Positions 44,561-54,044 of a stretch of 64,000 nucleotides of DNA are shown piece by piece. The position numbers were made by a program, and so were the translations under genes. Origin of the DNA: Diphasiastrum complanatum (taxonomy: Eukaryota > Streptophyta > Lycopodiopsida > Lycopodiales > Lycopodiaceae); contig CM055095.1 in the NCBI GenBank assembly GCA_029204225.1, forward strand, positions 44,109,184 through 44,173,183. The letters run 5' to 3'. The notes below the pieces were generated by a model. The model saw only the letters and a list, made by a program, of their open reading frames with translations. It did not search any database and had not been told where the DNA came from. How positions within the stretch are numbered: position 1 is the first letter of the stretch; every line of letters begins with the position of its first letter.

Positions 44561-45475
44561 GGCAGAGATATGGTGTACAGGCCTTTCCTCCTCACATTGG
44601 GCCAGCATTTCACAGAGGAGACCACCATGTTAGCTCGCATGATTCGTGCAAAGCCTTCTATTCCACATGAGATCATTCTTGCTGAGTTTGCCACCCCTCC
44701 TATCCAGATAGAGGCAGCCTTCCAGCTTATCACCTACATCCAGAGGGTTCAGGCATTTCCCAATAGATAGCAGAGATATACACGGATTGCACTTACGTCC
44801 TCCCATGATCTTCAGGCTCAGGGTACCAGTTGTCATGGTTCTCTCAGGCATCACACTTCCTCATGGAGGCATTTGGTATCACCTGCGTACACACCAGTAC
44901 ATCGTACGGTTTTTATACAAAGCATACCTTGATCGTACATGGCGACGTCAGTTGGGGGTTAAGCCCGATTACTACCGGGTTCACTTCTTGGAGCAGGATA
45001 CCGTTGGGTTTCCGATCTCGATATCTGACTTCAGGATTATCACACAGTCTTCGTTTCACTTTGCGTCAGTTCAGAGTATCATCACATCAGTTGGCTATTG
45101 AGACTGGATTATTCTAGGGTACCCTGAGGGAGGAGAGACTATGCCAATTATGTTCTTTGCATGAGGTGGAGGCTGAGGAGCACTTCATCTTGAGATGCCC
45201 TATACATTATGAGTTCAAAGGGAGATACCATTGCCTGTTCCAAGACATGCCTACTACACTTCGATCGCTCATTGCATATGAGGACCCTCGTTGTGTTGCA
45301 CTTATGATACGGAGATGCTCCTACTACGACATGATATGTACCAGTCGGCTCATCAGCCACATCCCAGCTCGCAGGCTCATATTACCTCATTTTTCTCTAG
45401 GAGACGACCACGTAGAGACACTGAGTTTGATGATGACGATGATGCACCTCCTCACAGATATCAAAGATAGTCATA
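44560..45475 (+). pseudogene. LINE I ORF2 C-terminal region
   Basis: Across several frames: EIILAEFATPPIQIEAAFQL, FRVSSHQLAIETGLF, LCQLCSLHEVEAEEHFILRC (a CCHC knuckle) and IHYEFKGRYHCLFQD. Broken by at least four frame changes. Confidence 0.8.
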
Positions 45476-46520
45476 ACGTCATAACACCATGACCAGCAAT
45501 GACAAATAATCTTATACAAAAATGTACTCCATCACGTGAACACCAAAACACTCTAGGATTAAAAAGACATCATTTGTTCAACTATCTAGCAGCCATCCAA
45601 GGTCATATTCGTATACATAGGGGCTTAGGCTAGCCTGTGACACTTGATGTAAGCAACTTAGCTCTAGCTTTCACAACTTTAGCAAGTATACTTTTGATCT
45701 AGCTTGGGTGTAAGATCAAGTTGACAATAATCATAATTTACCTTTTTTGTGTTTTATAGCATTTCTATTATTCAGAGATATTAGAACACCATCATCTTCT
45801 TATTCTATACTAGATTGCTACTACACAATAACTAGTAATAGGTAACATGAATGAAAACTAGAAACAACACAATTGAAAAGTTAATATTTTCATATATTCA
45901 CAAAAAATTATGTAAGTCTTTGATCATCAAAAGAAGCATACAAGTTAAAAGCCCTATGCCAGGTGAAGTAAAAGTATTCATTATTAATGCAAGATTCCAA
46001 ATAACCAAAGGTTGGAAAAAGTACAGCACCTGGATTTGGTACCTTGCAAAGTACATAGCGACAAAGTACAGAGTATTGCTGCAATAGGTATCATGCATAA
46101 ATGTCAGCATAAAGGCATATATTCTCATGAATGCTTTATCGCAAAATCACATAGAATCAACTAACATTCAAACGGAATTTCCCAGTATCTACAGGCTAGT
46201 AATACAGCGTAGGGCCCAACTATATTCCTCCCGTTAAGAAAATATTGCATCGAACATGAAATCAAATAATGGGAATAGGAGGGATGCTGATACCACTAGC
46301 ATGCCTAGTGCTAAAAGTATGCATTCTACATCTCTACATTCTCCCCTTCATGCCTGACCATCCATATCTACAAGCATAAAGGTTGCAGGCTGCCACGGCA
46401 CTAGGCTTGCTAGTGTCATCAGCATCCAGTCTATACCCACCTAAAATCAAACATCAATAATCGACAGGAGTTTCAACTTAAAAATGACTAAAGAGAGCAC
46501 CATTTTTATTTCTAACATAC
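45476..46520. other. Host intron-like DNA
   Basis: AT-rich, no LINE homology. At about 46320-46440, minus-strand text with GAAGGGGAGAATGTAGAG resembles a polypurine tract/LTR border, so an old LTR remnant is possible. No complete exon found. Confidence 0.4.
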
Positions 46521-46573
46521 ACTCCAACATATCCTCAATTGCACGAGACGTATGCTCCTTGGCATCACATGAG
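46521..46573 (-). CDS. Candidate exon D of an ATM-like gene
   Basis: Minus strand, 53 nt, donor GAGT|GTATGT and acceptor CATAAG|C. Entered in the phase left by exon C, it reads SSCDAKEHTSRAIEDMLE. The phase match with exon C supports the pair. The acceptor is only moderate. Confidence 0.5.
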
Positions 46574-46621
46574 CTTATGCATGTAAATTGTTCATTCAAT
46601 AATCTCATCTTTGCTATTCAC

Positions 46622-46692
46622 CTGTGTGGATGTTCTGTAAAGTATTGCAAGTCCCAAAAATCGGGAGGAACATTGCAGCAAGGAACAACACC
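46622..46692 (-). CDS. Candidate exon C of an ATM-like gene
   Basis: Minus strand, 71 nt, acceptor GATGCCAG|GG and donor CACAG|GTGAAT. Reads GVVPCCNVPPDFWDLQYFTE then HPHR plus two bases. Following exon B in phase it continues FRLLGDLAAQ-GVV. In ATM kinases, an LLG helix is followed about 15 residues later by an FW(K/D)L motif, as here. From recalled alignment, not a search. Confidence 0.6.
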
Positions 46693-46897
46693 CTGGCATC
46701 CAAAAATTCAAATGAATTCAAACTTCTTTCAAAAATATCTTGAACGTGATAAAACAAATGTTGCATAGAAAAACATCTCCTATGAAGATCCTTCATAGGC
46801 AAAACATACACTACTAAATTATTGGTGCCACAAGGTATTTTTGTAACGATAGAGAAAAGCGAATATCAAGTAGCAAATATGGGAACAAAAAACTAAC

Positions 46898-46939
46898 CTG
46901 AGCAGCAAGATCACCTAGAAGGCGAAAACTTTCCTCCAC
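46898..46939 (-). CDS. Candidate exon B of an ATM-like gene
   Basis: Minus strand, 42 nt, phase 0 at both ends, with strong sites (TTGCAG|GTGGAG and CTCAG|GTTAGT). Reads VEESFRLLGDLAAQ. It joins in frame with exon A upstream and exon C downstream. Micro-exons of this size are common in large plant kinase genes. Confidence 0.65.
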
Positions 46940-47977
46940 CTGCAATTGACAAAATGCAAATCAGGAGCCCATTGGTACTAGCAACCACTGAAAGTAAGGT
47001 TTACAAAAAAAAACAAAGCTGTAGAGAGTAAATGACTTTGTTAAACTGTATACAACTAAGGGACTAAACAAATACACTTTCATCATACATGGCTATATCA
47101 CAAGTAGCTACCTAAACTGTTTATAGTGAATGATTAGATTAATTCAACATATAAGAAGGGAATACTCTGGTAATATACGGATTACGGAGTTATACCTCTT
47201 TTAACTATAACGAGAGTGTAGCAAAATGAGATGAACATGTGCTGCTTGGCAAAACTCTAATCATACAGTGATTAAGCACAATAGCAAGAGCAAGCACAAA
47301 GTAGACCTGAAGATGTACGCAGATAATATTGAAAAGTACATGCACGAGTACAAATACATGATCAAAGTTAAAGTTTTACTACAGCTACTAGTAACATGCT
47401 GACGCATTGTTAGGGACCAGTGGACCAGACATGAGGTGACACCAATCACGAGATTTTATCTCTCACGTCTCCCATTGTAGTATTGTGCAATTTCCTGATA
47501 CAACACTGGATTCTCTCTCCTCTCTCTCTAATGTCTGAAATGAATGGTTGTGAGGTAGAATCTTGAAGTAAGTGAGTCAATGATAAGCCTAATAACTAAC
47601 CAGCCGAGGCATCGACCTAAAAATGACAGCTTCAATAATGCTCATCCAATCTAAACGAAAGCTAATATACAGTCTATCCTTCTAACTGATGAGAAGGCAT
47701 CATGCCAATTTATGACACAAATTAGGGCTAGGAGCCTAATAAAGACAGGCCAAGCTTATCCAAATGCAAGTTACTACAGATAAAGCTAGGTGGACTTATT
47801 CCCACTTTTTGAGGGACAAATAGGCGAAACCATATGGTCTATTAAAAAATGATAACAAGTATTGTATTGGAGGCCCATGCTCGTATATATTGTCCATAAA
47901 GAGCCTATAAGTTATCTTCATGCTAAATTTGAGCTTTATAGCAAATTGTACTTCAGCTTTACAACTAAAAAGCTCAC
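46940..47977. other. Intron between exons A and B
   Basis: AT-rich, no element homology recognised, bounded by good splice sites on the minus strand. Confidence 0.5.
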
Positions 47978-48052
47978 CATGGAAGGATGAGGATTGAACA
48001 ACGGTAACCACCGAAAGAGAGCATCCCAAACTGATTGCCACAATTTTCCATC
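47978..48052 (-). CDS. Candidate exon A of an ATM-like gene
   Basis: Minus strand, 75 nt, acceptor TTCTTGTAG|GATGG and donor CCATG|GTGAGC, 25 codons in phase 0. Contains DGKLWQSVWDALFRWLPLF and NPHPSM. LW-x3-W-x2-(L/T)FR followed, across exon B, by E-x2-F-x-LLG matches what I recall of the N-terminal helical-repeat region of ATM/Tel1. Upstream exons would lie to the right, beyond LINE J. Identity tentative; the exon itself is well supported by splice sites and composition. Confidence 0.65.
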
Positions 48053-48374
48053 CTACAAGAATCATGTCAATCCTATCAGTGAAAGTTTCAATTGAAGTAA
48101 TCAGCATATGCAAAGAATGATGTGAATACATACAGCAAAGCTATTCAGAGACAATGAACCCAATTTGAGGGAAATAGATAATACATATAATGCAGCTGAT
48201 GGAAATCAATGACCAAGACTTGGGCCTCATTCAGCCTCAAACAATTCCATAAATGTTTCTCAATGTAACTTGGGTCCAAGGGGAGCCCCATTTAAATGCT
48301 AAGGTCATATGTTGTTGAGTTAGGCCCAATCATTGTAAGGTACTTAGTAAATGGGCACACCCTTTCTATATAGT
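48053..48374. other. Host intron-like DNA up to LINE J
   Basis: No exon or repeat recognised. LINE J homology starts at about 48375. Confidence 0.4.
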
Positions 48375-48530
48375 TGTATCATTGAAGACCTTGAATCTGA
48401 ACTCCTAACTCATGCTTCCGACCTACTTGCTCCCACACTAGCCACTCTCCTCAATTCTGCCGTTGTCTCTGGCTTCCCTTCATCCTAGTGCACCAACATC
48501 ATCCATCCTATTCATAAAAATGGTGATCCC

Positions 48531-48884
48531 ATGATTCCTGGTAATTACCACACTATCATGATTGGACATGTTCTCACGAAGCTCTATGGTACCATACTCC
48601 AGTCTACAGTGAGTTCAGAGGCAGAAGCCAGGAGATTACATGCATTGGGGCAGACAGATTTCCGATCTCATTATTCTACCACTGACCATATCTTCACACT
48701 TCGAGCTTTGATTGAAGAAGCTAAGTACAGGAAAGAGAGGCTTTACTGTTGTTTTGTGGACTTCAGGAAAGCCTTTGATTCAATACCACGCTCCCTGCTC
48801 ATTCAGAGACTTCCTGACCTTGGTTTCTCCACAGATATTGTTCTAGCAATGATGGCTCTTTATAAGGTCTTGGGATGTTTCTGA
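48531..48884 (+). pseudogene. LINE J RT fingers and first palm motif
   Basis: MIPGNYHTIMIGHVLTKLYG, TTDHIFTLRALIEEAKYRKE and CCFVDFRKAFDSIPRSLLIQ. A TGA after VLGCF separates it from the following frame; sister copies have CGN or CAT at that place. Confidence 0.87.
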
Positions 48885-48926
48885 CATAGCAGTGGCATAT
48901 CTGATCACATTTGGAGCACCATTGGG

Positions 48927-50309
48927 GTGCAACATGGATGTTCTCTTTCACCGGTTCTCTTTGGATTGTACATTGATGAGTTAGAGCGAGTCATCTCACA
49001 GTGTGGCGGGGCTGGCTGTAGACTTGGCACCATTCTGATTGCTATTCTCCTCTATGCAGATGATGTGGTACTAGTATCCCCGACTACAGAGGGATTACAA
49101 AGGCAACTGGATTGTTTACAAGGATTTTGTACCAGATGGGGATTGGGCGTGAACACTGCAAAGACCAAGGTTATGGTCTTCAACACTTCTCGAGCTTTCA
49201 TGCAGCGCCAGGAGCTCACCCTAGATGGACAGGCCTTAGCGGTAATTTCCTCTTATACTTATTTGGGGATACTCTTTTCTGGTCCTACCTTCAACATGCG
49301 ACAGACTGCCACCACCCGACTTGGGAAGGGACATTCCTCTCTTGTTCATCTTGAGCGGTTCAGCTGCTTCACCATGTTAGCTCATATGATTCGGGCAAAG
49401 CCCTCGGTTCCACACGAGATCCTTCTTGCAGAGTTTGTCGTTCCACCCATTCAGATAGATGCCGCTTTCCAGCTTATCGCATATATTCAAAGAGTCCAGG
49501 CTCTACCCGATGCAAATATGAGATATACTCGGACAACACTTGCTTCCTCACACTCCCTTCATGACCAGGGATATCGACTGTCGTGGTTCTCCCACGCATC
49601 CCACTTCCTCCTTGAGTCATTTGGTATCTCCATTACAGTGCTCCCCTCAGGTACTCATCAGTACACTAGGCGCGTCTTATATCAAGCATATCTCGATCGT
49701 ACTTGGAGGCGACAGCTTGGGGTTAAACCCAACTATTACTGGACTCATTTTATTGAGCTTGACATAGCAGGGTTCCCAGTTTTGACACACTATTTGGACT
49801 CGGCATTATCACATTGCCTCAGATTTACATTGGGACAGCTCCACGTATCATCACATCAGTTGGCTATTGAGACTGGGAGATTCCAGGGTACCCCGAGAGA
49901 GGAGCGGATTTTTCAGTTATGCTCCTTAGATGAGGTGGAGTCAGAGGAGCACTTTATCTTTAGGTGCCCAGTGTATTACAAGATCAGAGGGAGATACCAT
50001 TGTTTGTTCCGTGACACACCTGTCACCCTACAATCCCTCCTAGCCTATGAGGACTCCCCATGCGCTGCACTCAAGATACGAGAGATGTTTATACTGCGAC
50101 AGGACTTGTGTCAAACAGCCCAGCAGAGTCATGTTTCTCAGCCTCAGATCACTTCTTTCTTCTCCAGGAGGAGAGGACGAGAACTAGTATTAGATGATGA
50201 TGATGACTTACCTGCCCACAAAGATCGAAGACAGTGTCCCACACATACTCATGTTGCAGCACGAGCTACTCGATTTATCACGAGGAGACTTCTTCATCCT
50301 CCCAGATGA
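48927..50309 (+). pseudogene. LINE J RT palm to C-terminus (460 codons open)
   Basis: GCSLSPVLFGLYIDELERVI, LLYADDVVLVSPTTEGLQRQ (YADD at 49053-49064), ISSYTYLGILFSGPTFNMRQ. Then an in-frame deletion of about 45 residues joins ERFSCF to TMLAHMIRAKPSVPHEILLA, relative to LINE K. The CCHC knuckle is IFQLCSLDEVESEEHFIFRC, then YYKIRGRYHCLFRD and an acidic LVLDDDDDLPAH near the end. It is among the longest open ORF2 segments, but the deletion removes thumb sequence. Confidence 0.88.
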
Positions 50310-50580
50310 CGTCAGTGACCACCAGCGGCCCTTCATGTTGCGGCCCGTATTACATACTTTTATAGCATCAGCAGGACAAGATTGGAAGATAGTGTCATAC
50401 CCCACTCATGACTTTTAGCAGTATACATGCTCCCACATGTTTCACATATCATCACATCTATTTCAGTTCATAGCTTTAGATTTGTTATTTTTGTTACTGT
50501 TTTGGAGACGTTTCATACGCTCCCATTGTTACCACATACTTTTTACTAGTCTTATATGCTTTTTGGCATGGAAAAGACAT

Positions 50581-52485
50581 CTCATCCCACGCTACATACT
50601 CACGCTCAACTCTCTTTTGCAAGATTGTCCCTTCTCCTCTCCTATTGAGCAACAAGCCAACTTCTTGTCGCTCTCCCTTATACAAGCCGCCACCTAGGCC
50701 TTTCCCCCTAAGACATATCCCACTCATCGAAAGACCTATAACCGATGGTATGATCATGATTGCCACGCCTTACATAAGCAGGTGGTATTCGCCATGCATC
50801 ACTCTCCAGATCTTTTAGTGCTCATACAAAAGCAATATCGCCGCCCTGGTTTGACGCCGAATGTCGTTCCTTCATCTCCAAGTCACCCAAGCTAGACTTC
50901 ATAACACACATTTTCTCCGTGCAGCTCGTCGATCTCTCCATCACACCCTCCGCCGGAAGAAACGAGTGTATGAAACCCAAAAAGGGAAAATCCTAGTCGA
51001 TTCCCTTTGTAGTTCCTCCACTGGTGCCTTCTGGAGGGAATTCATTCCCCGTACCCCACCTCCTCCCCTCACTGACCTTCATACCTGGACTACAGACGCC
51101 ACTACCTTATATATTGTACCCATAGACACACCCATCTCCATCTCTCCCCGGCCGACTACCTTCACTTTCTTCACCTCGGACATGGTCTTGACGGCCATAA
51201 AGAAACTGAAAACTCGTCGCACCCGTGATATTGATGACCTCGAATCCAAACTTCTAATCCATGCTGCAGATACACTATCACCTACCCTAGCCACCTTGCT
51301 CAATCGAGCAGTTGTCTCCGGCTTCCCTTCCTCCGGGTGTACCAACATCATCCATCCCATTCACAAAACTGGTGACCCCATGGACCCTGGTAACTATCAC
51401 ACCATTATGGTTGGGCACATCATTGCTAAGTTATACGGCACCATCCTCCAGTCAGCAATCAGTTCTGAGGCAGAGTCCAGGCGATTACATGCATTGGGCC
51501 AGGCGGGTTTCAGGGCACACTACTCCACTACAGATCGTATCTTCACTCTTCGGGCCATTATTGAGAGCGCTAGACACTGGAAAGAGCGGGTCTACTGTTG
51601 TTTTGTTGACTTCAGGAAAGCCTTCGACTCTGTTCCACGATCCCTCCTCATCCAGCGGCTACGTGATCTCGACTTTTCTACTGACACGATCTTGGCAATG
51701 ATGGCACTATATGAGAGAGTCCTTGGTTGTTTTCGGAGTGACATCGGCATCTCAGATCATATCTGGAGCACTATTGGTGTTAAACAGGGTTGTTCTCTAT
51801 CTCCAACCCTGTTTGGGCTATATATCGACGAGCTTGAGAGAGTCATTGAGGGATGTGGTGGCACAGGTTGCAGACTTGGGAGTATCTTGATTGCTATACT
51901 TTTATATGCAGATGACGTGGTTCTCTTATCTTCTACCAGAGAGGGATTACAGCGACAGCTCGACAGCCTTCATGCTTTCTACAATAGATGGGGATTGGGG
52001 GTTAACATATTGAAAACCAAAGTTATGGTTTTCAACACATCGAGAGCTTTTATGCAGCGCCAGGAACTCATCTTCGACAGGCAACCCTTGGAGGTTGTAT
52101 CTTCCTACACTTACCTTGGTGTACTCTTTACAGGCCCTATCTTTGGTATGCAACAGGCAGCTTCCGTTAGACTTGGGAAGGGCCACGCCTCCCTTGTCCA
52201 GTTAGAGCGTTTCTGTTTCAGACGGTTTATTCGGGATGCCCCGAGTAAATGCCAACTTTTTGACACTCTCGTTACCCCCACAGCCCTATATGCAGCAGAA
52301 GTATGGTGTATGGGTCTTACATCATCGGATTGGGCCCATATTTCACGACTGCAGATTCTCATGTTATCTCAAATGATACGGGCTAAGTCGTCCGTCCCAC
52401 ACCAGATTATACTGACAGAGTTCGCGGTTCCACCCATACAGCTATCCGCCATCTTCCAGCTTATCCTATATATCCAGCGTATCAT
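50581..52485 (+). mobile_element. LINE K, 5'- and 3'-truncated
   Basis: Starts just after the endonuclease (TLNSLLQDCPFSSPIEQQAN) and ends in the RT thumb at ILYIQR, where an inverted piece of LINE L begins. Neither hairpin nor tail is present. Confidence 0.85.
50861..52485 (+). pseudogene. LINE K linker and complete RT, open frame
   Basis: About 540 open codons; the track to 52534 adds codons from inverted LINE L. Linker RRKKRVYETQKGKILVDSL, SSTGAFWREFIPRTPPPP, SSGCTNIIHPIHKTGDPM; RT TIMVGHIIAKLYGTILQSAI, CCFVDFRKAFDSVPRSLLIQ, TIGVKQGCSLSPTLFGLYID, LLYADDVVLLSSTREG (YADD at 51905-51916), SSYTYLGVLFTGPIFGMQQA, FCFRRFIRDAPSKCQLFDTL. All RT motifs look intact. Lacks endonuclease and knuckle, so it cannot act alone. 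Confidence 0.9.
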
Positions 52486-53483
52486 GATGTTAAAACCATC
52501 ACAGCCTGTAGCCCTGATCATGAAGATAATGTGAAGCAGCAAGTGCTATTTGTGTATATCTCCCATCTGCATCTGAAAGTGCTTGAACTCTCTGAATATA
52601 TGTAATCTTGAAAGTTGCATCTATCTGTATAGGTGGAACAACAAACTTGGCAAGGAGGACATTGTCTGGAGCAGAGGGCTTCGCCTGAACGAGCTAACAT
52701 GGTGGTCTGTAATCTAGAGATATTGACCCACTATGAGGAGGAAAGATCGTTACACCATGTGTCTACTGCATATAAGGTTGTGGGGGTGACAATGGTATCA
52801 AAAAGTCTACACTTACTCTGAGCATCCCGAATGGACTTCCTGAAGCAAAATCGCTCTAGCTGAAGAAAGGAGGCATAACCCTTCCCAAGGCGCATGGTAG
52901 TTGCATGTCGCATGTTGAAAGTAGGACTAGAGAGAAGTATCCCCAAGTACGTGTATGAAGAGACTACCTCTAGCATTTGTCCATCGAAAGTGAGCTCATG
53001 ATGCCGCAGAAAAGTTCGAGAAGTGTTGAAGACTATGCATAACCTTGGTCTTCGGAATGTTCATCCCCAAGCCCCATCGGGTACAAAAGCCCTATAAGCA
53101 ATCCAACTGCCTCTGTAACCCCTCTTTGGTCAGGGAGACTATTACCACATCATTGGCATAAGGAAGAATGGCAATCAGAATATTGCCAAGTCTACAACCA
53201 GAACCGCCGCGCTGTGAGATGACTCTCTCTAGCTCATCGATAAAAAAACCAAAAAGAACTGGTGAAAGAGAACAACCCTGCTTCACTCCAATGCTGCTCC
53301 AAATGAGCTCAGAAATACCAATGGCATGCCGGCAACAGCCCAAGATTCTCTCATAAAGAGCCATCACAGCCAGAACCAGAGACTCCTGGTAGACTGGCAT
53401 GTATAGAGAGCTGAATGTATATCTAGGTGCAAGAGTAAGCATGGGGTGGGAGGATGACAGGGGGGTGGGAGGCGACCAATAGC
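52486..53483 (-). mobile_element. LINE L, internally deleted
   Basis: Minus strand: end of endonuclease (TLAPRYTFSSLYMPVYQESL) joined directly to the RT (LAVMALYERILGCCRHAI), with fingers lost, then thumb and the start of the C-terminal region (FVVPPIQIDATFKITYIQRV) ending at DQGYRL. It meets LINE K tail to tail. Its right end abuts the LINE M tail. Confidence 0.82.
52731..53460 (-). pseudogene. LINE L RT with YAND
   Basis: Frame 53092-53685 has IGVKQGCSLSPVLFGFFIDE and LPYANDVVIVSLTKEG: the first catalytic Asp of YADD is Asn (53149-53160). Frame 52731-52976 has VVSSYTYLGILLSSPTFNMR and FCFRKSIRDAQSKCRLFDTI. It is catalytically dead as well as truncated. Confidence 0.83.
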
Positions 53484-53870
53484 GAAAGAGAGAGAAAGCT
53501 TTATTAATGTCTTTTCCATGCCAAAAGGCATATAAGACAAAAGAAGTACATGTCAAGTATGTGGTAACCAGGAGAGCGTCTAAAGCGTCTCCAACGCTGT
53601 AATAAAGAAAAAACATTTGGTACAGGCTAAGATAAATACATAAATGAAAAAGCCTGTGCATGAAAATCATATGTATCCATGTCAAGAAGTCAGGACGGTG
53701 TTGATGCTGTAGAAGGATGTGATGCGAGCTGTAACATCAGTAAGCACTGGAGCATGTTGGCGTCATCGATGACTATGAGCATATGTAGTGCATCTCTGTC
53801 TAGGAGGCCTGGTGGGACGTGTAACTCTCATGGTCGCCTGAGGCTGGGTGGTGCGTCATCTTTGCGTCTT
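53484..53870 (-). mobile_element. LINE M, 3'UTR-only insertion
   Basis: Only the 3'UTR, hairpin (ATGCC-TTTT-GGCAT on the element strand, 53518-53531), ATTAATAAAG (53508-53499) and a short TTTC/CT tail (53498-53484) remain. It is an extreme 5' truncation of the family, in line with LINE L and LINE N. Confidence 0.75.
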
Positions 53871-53940
53871 GGGTAAAAAAGGCAAATTTTTTGCAAATAC
53901 CGCGCAGCCCCGAGGGCTGAGTCCTCACACCTTTTGGCGC

Positions 53941-53943
<3 letters not shown>
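53871..53943. other. Spacer between LINEs M and N
   Basis: About 70 bp with CCCCGAGGGC and TTTTGGCGCG words. It may be a stub of another LINE 5' end; not recognised. Confidence 0.35.
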
Positions 53944-54006
<63 letters not shown>

Positions 54007-54044
54007 AAGATCTTTATTAATGTCCATGAAATACCCTAAGGTAC
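53944..54044 (-). promoter_or_regulatory. LINE N tail, box and hairpin
   Basis: GA-rich tail (53944-54010), CTTTATTAAT (54012-54021) and hairpin GTACC-TTAG-GGTAT on the element strand (54044-54031), the same type as LINE B. Confidence 0.8.

Larger units (their letters stand above)
42657..45475 (+). mobile_element. LINE I, decayed, lacking its 3' end
   Basis: Starts in the ORF1 RNA-binding domain (EEAKSFLESTLEHHTRDL, VEERRKAFQEANMTGRRVIY) and passes through a deleted endonuclease (GYRWDSVYRH joined to SVVDYLMGSPSSRSL), a fragmented linker, the RT and the CCHC region. It ends near 45475 without hairpin or tail, against host-like DNA. Confidence 0.82.
48375..50580 (+). mobile_element. LINE J, 5'-truncated
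   Basis: Starts in the linker (IEDLESELLTHASDLLAP) and runs through RT, CCHC region and 3'UTR to the hairpin (ATGCTTTTTGGCAT, one U-G wobble) and AAAAGACAT, then stops without a tail. LINE K follows at once. The left flank is the host intron. Confidence 0.87.

Noticed and set aside
46300-46440. A further exon with TTTTAG|GTGGGTATAGACTGG on the minus strand
   Set aside because: The open frame is short and the downstream GAAGGGGAGAATGT looks more like an LTR/polypurine border; left unassigned.
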